Assembly (NCBI GenBank): GCA_903944755.1
Contig: CAJATB010000196.1
Location: 1 to 7,299, forward strand
From: an uncultured Bacteroidota bacterium
Lineage (GTDB): Bacteria; Bacteroidota; Bacteroidia; Chitinophagales; Chitinophagaceae
Direction: 5' to 3'
Length of the DNA stretch: 7,299 nt
Positions 1-6,517 of the stretch are shown here, piece after piece; the first letter of the stretch is position 1, and the number at the start of each line of letters is the position of its first letter. The notes beneath the pieces were generated by a model. It did no database searches. It worked only from the letters and a program-made list of their open reading frames with translations, and was not told the DNA's origin. The position numbers were made by a program, and so were the translations under genes.

Positions 1-1226
1 TCACGTGCTTTCTTTGCAGCAACACGTGCCTGAGCAGCTAAAATAATTTTAGAGATAACGTATTTAGCTTCTTTAGGGTTCTCCTCCAAGTATGCTTCTA
101 ATACTCTTGAAACGGTAGTTTGCACTACACCACTTACTTCACTATTACCTAATTTAGTTTTTGTTTGACCTTCAAACTGAGGCTCAGGCACTTTAACAGA
201 AATAATAGCACTTAAGCCTTCTCTAAAGTCATCACCTTCTACAGTTACTTTTGCACGTTCAAATAAACCTTCTTTATCACCGTAGCTTTTAAATACACGT
301 GTAAGTGCAGTTCTGAAGCCGGTTACGTGCGTACCACCTTCAATCGTATTAATATTATTTACGTACGAAAATATATTTTCTTTGAAATCGTCATTGTAGG
401 TTAATGCAACTTCTACCATTACATTAGAAGCTTCATCTAAGCCCTCAACATATAATGGTTGTGAGATAATTGGCGTTCTATTACCATTCTTATCTAACAT
501 TTGTACAAATTCCACTATACCCCCTTCGCTGTAAAAAACATTTACATAAGGTGCGCCGTTTTCGTCTAGTTCTCGCAAATCGGTAAGTGTAATATTAATA
601 CGCTTATTTAAGTAAGAAAGTTCGCGTAAGCGTCCTTCTAAGATTTCTTTACGGTAAACTGTTTCTTGGAAAATAGAATGATCGGGCCAGAAGTGAACCC
701 TAGTACCAGTTTTACTACTAGTCCCAGTTTCTCTTACTGCGTATTTAGGAATACCGATACTATATTCTTGTTCAAATGTTTTTCCTTCTCTTTCAACAGT
801 AACTAATAATTTACTACTTAATGCGTTAACACAACTCACACCCACGCCGTGTAAACCACCTGAAACTTTATAAGTATTTTTATCAAACTTGCCTCCAGCA
901 TGCAATACGGTCATTACTACTTCCAGTGCAGATTTTTTTTCCTTTGAGTGCATTGCTGTAGGAATACCACGGCCATTGTCTTGGACACTTACTGAATTAT
1001 CAGTATGAATGACTACTTCAATATGGGAACAGTAACCAGCTAAAGCTTCATCAATAGAGTTGTCTACTACTTCATATACAAGATGGTGCAAGCCTTTTGA
1101 TCCAATATCACCAATATACATTGCGGGCCTTTTTCGAACGGCCTCTAAGCCCTCTAAAACTTGTATACTATCGGCACCGTAATTCTTGTTTTCTGCGGAT
1201 TCGCTAGATTGTAAATCTTCTGACAT
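1..1226 (-). CDS. gyrB: DNA gyrase subunit B, N-terminal part (cut by window edge)
   Basis: ATPase subunit of type II topoisomerase DNA gyrase, which introduces negative supercoils in the cytoplasm together with GyrA. The reading frame is open from the ATG at 1226 to the left edge, giving 408 codons of the roughly 650 expected. The GHKL ATPase fold is clear: YEVVDNSIDEA (Glu52 and Asn56 match the catalytic Glu and Mg-binding Asn), DNGRGIP at 83-89, GGLHGVG at 123-129, and GTRVHFWPD near 174-182. The transducer domain follows, with the QTK loop at 354-356 whose Lys contacts ATP phosphate. The window stops at AAQARVAAKKAR, just before the expected Toprim motif (EGDSAGG), so the DNA-cleavage half is not visible. 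The residues fit GyrB better than ParE, although the distinction formally needs the C-terminal half. The first 16 or so residues are a variable, Ser/Glu-rich extension. No frameshift is seen. It is divergent from the AraC-type gene. Confidence 0.97.
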   Translation of the reverse strand, partial: MSEDLQSSESAENKNYGADSIQVLEGLEAVRKRPAMYIGDIGSKGLHHLVYEVVDNSIDEALAGYCSHIEVVIHTDNSVSVQDNGRGIPTAMHSKEKKSALEVVMTVLHAGGKFDKNTYKVSGGLHGVGVSCVNALSSKLLVTVEREGKTFEQEYSIGIPKYAVRETGTSSKTGTRVHFWPDHSIFQETVYRKEILEGRLRELSYLNKRINITLTDLRELDENGAPYVNVFYSEGGIVEFVQMLDKNGNRTPIISQPLYVEGLDEASNVMVEVALTYNDDFKENIFSYVNNINTIEGGTHVTGFRTALTRVFKSYGDKEGLFERAKVTVEGDDFREGLSAIISVKVPEPQFEGQTKTKLGNSEVSGVVQTTVSRVLEAYLEENPKEAKYVISKIILAAQARVAAKKAR

Positions 1227-1256
1227 AAAATGATTGAAATTTTGTTGTTTTTATAG

Positions 1257-1269
1257 GCATTCAGAATGC
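1257..1269. repeat. Short perfect inverted repeat at the predicted gyrB transcription start
   Basis: GCATTC-A-GAATGC is a perfect 6-bp inverted repeat with a one-base centre. It sits directly downstream of the predicted gyrB -7 element and covers the expected start point near 1266, where a repressor could block initiation. A one-base loop makes an RNA hairpin unlikely, so a dimeric protein-binding site is the more natural reading. A chance palindrome of this length is possible. Confidence 0.35.
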
Positions 1270-1272
1270 ATA

Positions 1273-1280
1273 CAAACTTA
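1273..1280 (-). promoter_or_regulatory. Predicted -7 promoter element of gyrB (TAAGTTTG)
   Basis: Read on the minus strand this is TAAGTTTG, an exact match to the Bacteroidota primary sigma factor -7 consensus TAnnTTTG. It lies 46 bp upstream of the gyrB ATG, so transcription would start near 1266 and leave a leader of about 40 nt. A matching TTTG-type -33 element at the usual spacing (about 19-21 bp) is not evident, so the call rests on the -7 element and its position. Confidence 0.45.
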
Positions 1281-1298
1281 AGAAAATTAAGGGTTTAA

Positions 1299-1312
1299 GC
1301 CTGAATTTAGGC
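1299..1312. repeat. Near-perfect 14-bp palindrome between gyrB and the AraC-type gene
   Basis: GCCTGAATTTAGGC is a 14-bp palindrome with a single mismatched pair (G1303/T1308). It lies about 20 bp upstream of the predicted gyrB -7 element and about 90 bp upstream of the AraC-type start codon, so an activator or repressor bound here could act on either divergent gene. AraC proteins usually bind direct repeats, so this need not be the site of the neighbouring regulator. The function is inferred from position only. Confidence 0.3.
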
Positions 1313-1401
1313 AACGATAGTTATCCCCATTTTAGTGATTTTGTGAATACCTTAAAGTGGCTAGAAACGGCTTAAAATACCCTTTATGGGCATTGTAGAA
1401 A

Positions 1402-2433
1402 ATGGTCTCAATAGTATTGTTGAAAAATGACAATACTTGGTCATTTTTGTGTCATGATTTGAACAATTTAAACCCTTTTAATGTTTATACATTAAATTTG
1501 TATTCGGTGAATCAAGCATTAGACATATTAAAACAGGTGAACAAGCCCAATGGTTTTGCAGGTATGGCGTTGCTTTACAACAAGGAACAAAATATTCCAG
1601 GTTCAACCCAGTATACCATTCATCGGCTACTTGCCCAAAGTGCATGGGATGCTGAAGATACGGGCATGTTTGTCTATCATTATAACGCTAGTCGCCCCGA
1701 GGATAATTTTTTAGAATTAAGGTTCTGTATTTCAGGTAATAGGTATTGCAGTAATAAATTATGTGGTAATTGTACACAATTGCCTACCGAGGAATGTGAT
1801 GGACCACTGCGCACTATTGATATATTTTCTTTTCATTTTACGTCCACCTTTTTACAACAGTTTGTGCACAATGTAAAGTTGACTACAACAAAGGACGAGC
1901 TATTAGCATTCAAACTTCCTAATGCGTTTACTAAAATTTTCCCATTGAGTTTGAATAAGCGAAAAATTTTAGATGAAGTGCTAAACCATAGTTATAGTGG
2001 ATCTTTGGAGAATATTTTTATCAATGCTAAAATACATGAATTACTACTCCGTAGTTTAGAGAGTGTAGTAGATGAAGAAAAAGAAGAAGGGTTTACTTGC
2101 AAGTTTTTAGCAGACGAAAGAGGCAAAGACAGTATATACAAAGCACGCGAAATTTTATTACAACATATAGGAGATCCTATCACGATAAAAGAGTTGAGCC
2201 GTAAAGTAGCGATGAATGAATGTTACCTAAAGAAAGGGTTCAAAGAAATTTTCGGTACTACCATATTTGACTTTTACCAACAGCAAAGGATGGAGCATGC
2301 AAAATACTTATTGTATGAGAAGTCATTGAGTGTTACCGATGTATCTGCATTATTGGGTTATTCTTCCATATCTCACTTTTCGGCTGCATTTAAAAAACAT
2401 ACTGGTTTAAAGCCATGTGAGTTACTACACTAA
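1402..2433 (+). CDS. AraC/XylS-family transcriptional regulator with N-terminal cysteine cluster
   Basis: DNA-binding regulator of 343 residues. The C-terminal ~100 residues form an AraC/XylS domain with two helix-turn-helix units: ITIKELSRKVAMNECYLKKGF (about 260-280, an AraC first helix-turn-helix) and the signature region SVTDVSALLGYSSISHFSAAF (about 310-330), followed by KKHTGLKP. The N-terminal ~230 residues are a sensor-like region without a fold I can name. It contains five cysteines in a short stretch, Cys109, 116, 121, 124 and 132 (C-x6-C-x4-C-x2-C-x7-C), suggesting metal or redox binding. The overall plan recalls PchR-like AraC proteins of Bacteroidota, from memory and not searched. 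The ATG at 1402 is the first possible start because an in-frame TAG lies at 1396-1398. There is no clear Shine-Dalgarno site, as is common in this phylum. The amidohydrolase gene 61 bp downstream on the same strand is the likeliest target besides autoregulation. The ligand is unknown. Confidence 0.9.
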   Translation: MVSIVLLKNDNTWSFLCHDLNNLNPFNVYTLNLYSVNQALDILKQVNKPNGFAGMALLYNKEQNIPGSTQYTIHRLLAQSAWDAEDTGMFVYHYNASRPEDNFLELRFCISGNRYCSNKLCGNCTQLPTEECDGPLRTIDIFSFHFTSTFLQQFVHNVKLTTTKDELLAFKLPNAFTKIFPLSLNKRKILDEVLNHSYSGSLENIFINAKIHELLLRSLESVVDEEKEEGFTCKFLADERGKDSIYKAREILLQHIGDPITIKELSRKVAMNECYLKKGFKEIFGTTIFDFYQQQRMEHAKYLLYEKSLSVTDVSALLGYSSISHFSAAFKKHTGLKPCELLH

Positions 2434-2442
2434 TTATTGCTT

Positions 2443-2475
2443 TTTGCTTAAGTGGTTATTTTTTACTTAATTTTA
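2443..2475 (+). promoter_or_regulatory. Possible promoter of the amidohydrolase gene
   Basis: In the 61-bp gap after the AraC-type gene there is TTTG at 2443-2446 and TAATTTTA at 2468-2475, separated by 21 bp. This resembles the Bacteroidota TTTG / TAnnTTTG arrangement, except that the last base of the -7 box is A instead of G. The start codon at 2495 would follow a leader of about 14 nt. The gap is very AT-rich, so a chance match is quite possible, and the gene may instead be co-transcribed with the regulator. Confidence 0.25.
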
Positions 2476-2494
2476 TTTTCATTAAACTAATTGT

Positions 2495-4120
2495 ATGCGT
2501 AACATATTTGGTTTTGCATTTTTAATGCTATTCAGTGCTTGTATTAATCAAAGAGTGGATTTAATTGTACATAATGCACAAATTTACACAGTCAATAGCA
2601 ATTTTGCGGTTGCAGAGGCTATGGCTATACAGGACGGGAAAATAGTAGCGATTGGGACTGATGATGATATCCTTAAAGAATACCAAGCCGATAGTGTGGT
2701 GAATGCAAAGGGCATGCCTGTGTACCCTGGTTTTATTGACGCGCATGCACACTTCATGGGTTATGGACAAGCTTTATATTCCGTGGATTTAATGTTTGTA
2801 AATTCATGGGAAGAAGCATTGCAACGCATTCAGGATTTTGCTACTAAGCATCCTGGCAATACATGGATAACAGGAAGGGGATGGGACCAGAACAGGTTTC
2901 CCGGAAAATCATTTCCTACAAACGCGGAGTTGAATGTGTTATTTCCCAACCGCCCAGTAATATTACAACGTGTCGACGGTCATGCAAGCATTGCCAATCA
3001 AACTGCATTAAATTTGGCGGGTTTGAAAGTAGGGCAAACTATATTAGGAGGTGCTATTGTGGTTGATAAGGGAAAACTTACCGGTTTATTAATTGACAAT
3101 GCAGTGGATTTGGTTACTAGTAAAATACCAGCCGCAACGAAACAAGATTATAAAAACTGGCTAACTGCTGCACAACAAAATTGTTTTGCTACGGGATTAA
3201 CTACGGTTACTGATTGCGGATTAAGTCCAACGGACGTTGACAGAATAGATGAGTTACAAAAAAGTAACGACTTAAAAATGCGTTTATATGTGATGTTGAG
3301 TGACCAGCCTAGCACGTATACTTCAAAGTACTTTACGGATGGCGGTTTTGTTACGGACAAACTAATGGTAAAGGGGGTAAAGGTATATGGTGACGGCGCT
3401 TTGGGTTCAAGAGGGGCTTGTTTATTAGCACCGTATGCGGATCAAAAAAATTGGTCTGGATTTTTATTAAGTAGCGAAGCGCATTTTGATTCAGTAGCTG
3501 CTAAGTTAATTAATACCGATTTCCAAATGTGTACACATGCTATAGGAGATAGTGCTAATAGGGTTATTCTAAAAGTATATGCAAAATATTTAAAAGGGAA
3601 GAATGATAAACGTTGGAGAATTGAACATGCGCAAATTATTAATCCAAACGACTTTCATTATTTTTGGGATAATAGTATTATACCTTCAGTGCAACCAACA
3701 CATGGCACAAGTGATATGTATTGGGCAGGGGAAAGATTGGGTGCAGAAAGATTAAAAGGAGGCTACGCTTATAAACAATTATTGGAACAAAACAATTGGT
3801 TGCCATTAGGTACCGATTTTCCTGTGGAAGAAATTAATCCTTTTAAAACATTCTTAGCAGCCGTTGCTAGGCAAGATAGTAAAGGATTTCCCGCTGGTGG
3901 TTTTCAAATGGAAAACGCCTTAACGCGTGAACAAACCCTACGTGGCATGACTATTTGGGCAGCAAAAGCAAACCGAATGGAAAAACAAGTAGGTAGTTTG
4001 GAAATAGGCAAAAAGGCCGATTTTATTTTACTCGATAAAGATTTAATGAAAGTTTCTACGGACAGTGTTCTTCAGGTTAAAGTGTTGAAGACTTATATTG
4101 GGGGCGAACGCGTTTATTAA
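2495..4120 (+). CDS. Amidohydrolase family 3 (YtcJ/NfdA-like), predicted lipoprotein
   Basis: Metal-dependent hydrolase of the amidohydrolase superfamily, 541 residues, close to the family's usual length. Visible active-site features are His84 and His86 (DAHAHF, first-strand metal ligands), Lys296 before DGALGSRGA (position of the carboxylated bridging Lys), His348 in THAIGDSANR, His378 in RIEHAQ and the catalytic Asp441 in GTDFPVE. The family-typical GRGWDQNRF is at 127-135, and ADFILLDKD near 508-516 closes the beta-sandwich domain. The known relative NfdA removes formyl groups from N-substituted formamides. Most YtcJ proteins have no proven substrate, so only hydrolysis of an amide-like bond is inferred. 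The N-terminus is a short hydrophobic segment ending in LFSAC, with Cys16 as a likely lipidation site, so the enzyme probably sits in the periplasm or on a membrane. An in-frame TAA at 2483-2485 makes ATG 2495 the first possible start. The AraC-type gene lies upstream, and a strong hairpin ends the unit downstream. Confidence 0.92.
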   Translation: MRNIFGFAFLMLFSACINQRVDLIVHNAQIYTVNSNFAVAEAMAIQDGKIVAIGTDDDILKEYQADSVVNAKGMPVYPGFIDAHAHFMGYGQALYSVDLMFVNSWEEALQRIQDFATKHPGNTWITGRGWDQNRFPGKSFPTNAELNVLFPNRPVILQRVDGHASIANQTALNLAGLKVGQTILGGAIVVDKGKLTGLLIDNAVDLVTSKIPAATKQDYKNWLTAAQQNCFATGLTTVTDCGLSPTDVDRIDELQKSNDLKMRLYVMLSDQPSTYTSKYFTDGGFVTDKLMVKGVKVYGDGALGSRGACLLAPYADQKNWSGFLLSSEAHFDSVAAKLINTDFQMCTHAIGDSANRVILKVYAKYLKGKNDKRWRIEHAQIINPNDFHYFWDNSIIPSVQPTHGTSDMYWAGERLGAERLKGGYAYKQLLEQNNWLPLGTDFPVEEINPFKTFLAAVARQDSKGFPAGGFQMENALTREQTLRGMTIWAAKANRMEKQVGSLEIGKKADFILLDKDLMKVSTDSVLQVKVLKTYIGGERVY

Positions 4121-4204
4121 ATTATCAAGGTGAATATTATATTTTTTTCTTTTGACTTAATTCCTCAGGGCTCAGTAACTAATTACCGTATTGCATTTTA
4201 GTGA

Positions 4205-4273
4205 AGCAAAAAACTCAATCCGAGACAATCATTCGAGCATGCGCAGTGAGTGTCGAGGGTTGAGTTTTTTGCT
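4205..4273. terminator. Bidirectional terminator hairpin with structured interior
   Basis: The arms AGCAAAAAACTCAA (4205-4218) and TTGAGTTTTTTGCT (4260-4273) are perfectly complementary over 14 bp. On the plus-strand RNA the stem continues with U-G, C-G and C-G pairs. The A6 and T6 runs give a U-tract in either direction, so the element can serve both the amidohydrolase gene (stop at 4120) and the convergent fumC gene (stop at 4298). The interior of about 35 nt is much longer than a usual terminator loop and can fold further on the plus strand: tandem G-A/A-G at 4222-4223 with 4255-4256, two Watson-Crick pairs, a CAAU bulge, and a 6-bp helix 4230-4235 with 4247-4252. The terminator role follows from position and symmetry; the inner fold is my manual pairing. 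Confidence 0.8.
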
Positions 4274-4297
4274 ACGTAATTTTAAAAACTATTCTTA

Positions 4298-5692
4298 CTA
4301 AAGTCCAACCATGTCTTTAGGAATTACCCATGCATCAAATTCCTCAGGGGTAACATAGCCTAATTTAACAGCCATTTCTTTTAAGGTTGTTCCTTCTTTA
4401 TGTGCTTTTTGAGCAATCTCTGCTGACTTATAATAACCAATTTTAGTGTTTAGGGAAGTCACTAACATTAAGCTATTGTTCACATGCTTATTAATATTCG
4501 CTTCGATAGGCGCTAAGCCAATTGCACATTTTTCATTAAAGCTTACACAACCATCACCAATTAAACGCGCACTATGTAAAAAGTTATAAATCATAACAGG
4601 TTTAAACACGTTTAATTCAAAATGTCCCATTGACCCGCCTACGTTAATGGCAACGTCATTGCCCATAACCTGAGCAGCAATCATAGTTAAAGCTTCGGAT
4701 TGGGTAGGGTTTACTTTGCCGGGCATGATGGAAGAACCTGGCTCATTATCGGGAATAAATAATTCTCCAATACCACTTCTTGGTCCTGAAGAAAGCATAC
4801 GCACATCGTTTGCAATTTTCATTAAACTAACAGCTACTGTTTTTAATGCGCCATGTGTTTCTACAATCGCATCATGTGCAGCCAATGCCTCGAATTTATT
4901 TTCAGCAGTAATGAAAGGCAAGCCCGTTAGGTTGGCAATATGTTTTGCTACATTTTCGGAATAGCCCTTTGGCGTGTTAATTCCTGTACCAACAGCAGTG
5001 CCCCCTAATGCTAATTCACTTAAGTGTGATAATGTATTTTCAATGGCTTTAAGGCCATGCTTTAATTGACTTGCATAACCGCTAATTTCTTGCCCCAAGG
5101 TAAGTGGGGTAGCATCCATAAAATGGGTACGACCAATTTTTACAATATGCATAAACTCGGCACTCTTTGCATCCAACGTATTTTTTAAAGCCGTGATACC
5201 AGGAAGGGTCGTTTCTTTTAAAATTTGATATGCCGCAATGTGCATTGCAGTTGGGAAAGTGTCGTTAGAGGACTGTGATTTATTTACATCATCATTCGGG
5301 TGTAAAAACTTGTCATGATCAAGTAAGCTTCCACCTTTAATTACATGAGCACGATACGCAATTACTTCGTTCATGTTCATATTGCTTTGTGTGCCACTTC
5401 CTGTTTGCCATACGACTAATGGAAATTGGTCGTCTAATTTTCCTGCTAATATTTCGTCACATACTTGGCCAATTAAATCACATTTTTCTTTTGGCAAAAC
5501 ACCAGCATCAAAATTGGTTAAAGCAGCAGCTTTTTTTAAATAGGCAAATGCACGAATAATCTCTTTCGGCATTCTATTAATGTCCTGCGCGATTTTAAAG
5601 TTCTCAATGCTTCTCTGTGTTTGTGCGCCCCAATATACGTGTGAAGGTACTTTCACTTCACCCATCGTATCTTTCTCAATTCTATATTCCAT
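4298..5692 (-). CDS. fumC: Class II fumarate hydratase (fumarase C)
   Basis: Catalyses the reversible hydration of fumarate to L-malate in the TCA cycle, as a cytoplasmic, iron-independent homotetramer. The 464-residue length is typical. Residues align with E. coli FumC at an offset of about two: TGSGTQSNMN at 97-106, HPNDDVN at 131-137 (the B-site loop), SSND at 141-144, GRTH with His190, and the signature GSSIMPGKVNPTQ at 319-331 with catalytic Ser320, Lys326 and Asn328. TQSEA after the signature favours fumarase over aspartase, where other residues follow. The short N-terminus begins MEYRIEKDTMGEVKVP, as in other FumC proteins, and supports the ATG at 5692. It starts 11 bp after the enoyl-CoA hydratase stop, so the two are very likely co-transcribed. 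No clear Shine-Dalgarno site is present at the usual distance. The stop lies 24 bp from the shared hairpin terminator. Confidence 0.97.
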   Translation of the reverse strand: MEYRIEKDTMGEVKVPSHVYWGAQTQRSIENFKIAQDINRMPKEIIRAFAYLKKAAALTNFDAGVLPKEKCDLIGQVCDEILAGKLDDQFPLVVWQTGSGTQSNMNMNEVIAYRAHVIKGGSLLDHDKFLHPNDDVNKSQSSNDTFPTAMHIAAYQILKETTLPGITALKNTLDAKSAEFMHIVKIGRTHFMDATPLTLGQEISGYASQLKHGLKAIENTLSHLSELALGGTAVGTGINTPKGYSENVAKHIANLTGLPFITAENKFEALAAHDAIVETHGALKTVAVSLMKIANDVRMLSSGPRSGIGELFIPDNEPGSSIMPGKVNPTQSEALTMIAAQVMGNDVAINVGGSMGHFELNVFKPVMIYNFLHSARLIGDGCVSFNEKCAIGLAPIEANINKHVNNSLMLVTSLNTKIGYYKSAEIAQKAHKEGTTLKEMAVKLGYVTPEEFDAWVIPKDMVGL

Positions 5693-5703
5693 AATTACTT
5701 TTT

Positions 5704-6486
5704 TTAATTTCCTTTAAATACCGGTTTCCTTTTTTCAATAAATGCTTGAATACCTTCCTTACAATCGGAAGTTGCAAAACATGCTCCAAATAATTTAGCT
5801 TCCACTTCATAGCCATTTTCTGACTCGTTCCAGGCAGCATTGATAGCTTTGATAGAATTAGCCACTGCTAGTGGTGCTTTGGTATGACACACTTTTAATA
5901 TAGAAAAGGCTTTGTCTAGTAATTCGCTTTGTGGAACCACATAGTTCACTAATCCATAATTCATAGCCTGAGTGGCATTTATGGTTTTGCCCGTAATAAC
6001 TAATTCCATGGCGCGGCCTTTTCCAACTCGTTGGGTAAGCCTTTGAGAACCACCATAACCTACCATAATTCCCAAATTAACCTCGGGCTGTCCAAATACT
6101 GCACTTTCTGAAGCAATAATAAAATGACAAGCCATTGCTAATTCGCAACCACCACCCAATGCGAATCCATTAACACATGCAATGATAGGTTTAGGTGAAT
6201 TTTCTATTTTGAAAAACACGTCTTGTCCTTTTTTGGCAAGCGCTGTGCCTTGTTCCTTTGTTAAGGATTCGAATTCCTTGATATCGGCACCTGCTACAAA
6301 ACTTTTTAAGCCAGCACCAGTTATTACTACACTTTTAATTTCGGGAAATTTATACACTCTATCCATGACTGCTTCCAAGTCCAACATAACTTGTTGGTTT
6401 AATGCATTTAATTGGTCAGGACGATTAATGGTAATGATCAAAGTGTGATCTTCCATTTTTGTAAATAAAGTTTGGAATGATGACAT
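5704..6486 (-). CDS. Enoyl-CoA hydratase/isomerase family protein (crotonase fold)
   Basis: A 260-residue crotonase-family enzyme, the standard length, probably hydrating 2-enoyl-CoA to 3-hydroxyacyl-CoA in fatty acid or branched-chain amino acid breakdown in the cytoplasm. GADIKEF at 66-72 and GFALGGGCELAMAC at 107-120 supply the oxyanion hole (near Ala67 and Gly112). Both catalytic glutamates of true hydratases are present, Glu115 and Glu135 (GQPEVNLGI). The loop after it reads GIMVGYGGSQRL, with Val142 where most relatives have Pro. The C-terminus IQAFIEKRKPVFKGN is the usual EGxxAFxEKRxPxF ending. The full-length match supports ATG 6486; Met11 is an alternative. It lies 31 bp after the B12-binding subunit and 11 bp before fumC, suggesting a role in feeding acyl-CoA toward succinyl-CoA. 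The acyl-chain preference cannot be read from the sequence. Confidence 0.93.
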   Translation of the reverse strand: MSSFQTLFTKMEDHTLIITINRPDQLNALNQQVMLDLEAVMDRVYKFPEIKSVVITGAGLKSFVAGADIKEFESLTKEQGTALAKKGQDVFFKIENSPKPIIACVNGFALGGGCELAMACHFIIASESAVFGQPEVNLGIMVGYGGSQRLTQRVGKGRAMELVITGKTINATQAMNYGLVNYVVPQSELLDKAFSILKVCHTKAPLAVANSIKAINAAWNESENGYEVEAKLFGACFATSDCKEGIQAFIEKRKPVFKGN

Positions 6487-6517
6487 ATAGAATCAATTTT
6501 AATAGTAAAAAATCAGT

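Noticed and set aside
1..1226. Topoisomerase IV subunit ParE
   Set aside because: Length of the N-terminal lead and the residue pattern around VVDNSIDEALAG, GGLHGVGVSCVNALS and QTKTKLGN fit GyrB better; the deciding C-terminal half is outside the window.
1227..1401. Riboswitch or leader peptide in the divergent gap
   Set aside because: The predicted gyrB leader is only about 40 nt and the other side shows no multi-helix fold or small open frame with a convincing start.
2480..2490. Repeated string CATTAAACTAA at 2480-2490 and again near 4822
   Set aside because: It is only 11 AT-rich bases, one copy intergenic and one within fumC coding sequence; chance is the simplest explanation.
2863..3066. 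67-codon plus-strand frame within the amidohydrolase gene
   Set aside because: It is an overlapping frame of a gene whose conserved motifs continue uninterrupted through this region; its translation is low-complexity and Cys/Arg-rich, like a shadow frame.
4222..4256. Kink-turn in the hairpin interior because of the tandem G-A/A-G step
   Set aside because: A kink-turn needs an unpaired bulge of about three bases directly next to the G-A pairs. Here the only bulge (CAAU) is two base pairs away, so the arrangement does not match.
4716..4964. Small plus-strand open frame inside fumC (82 codons), and similar frames antisense to the other genes
   Set aside because: They lie wholly opposite strongly conserved genes, show no recognisable domain and have no promoter or start context of their own.
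4298..5692. Aspartate ammonia-lyase instead of fumarase
   Set aside because: The residues after the shared GSSIMPGKVNP signature are TQSEA, the fumarase form, and the B-site loop HPNDDVN and flanks match FumC throughout.
5704..6486. Crotonase as methylmalonyl-CoA decarboxylase (ScpB-like), suggested by the adjacent mutase subunit
   Set aside because: Both catalytic glutamates of hydratases (Glu115 and Glu135) are present, which argues for hydratase activity over the decarboxylase type.
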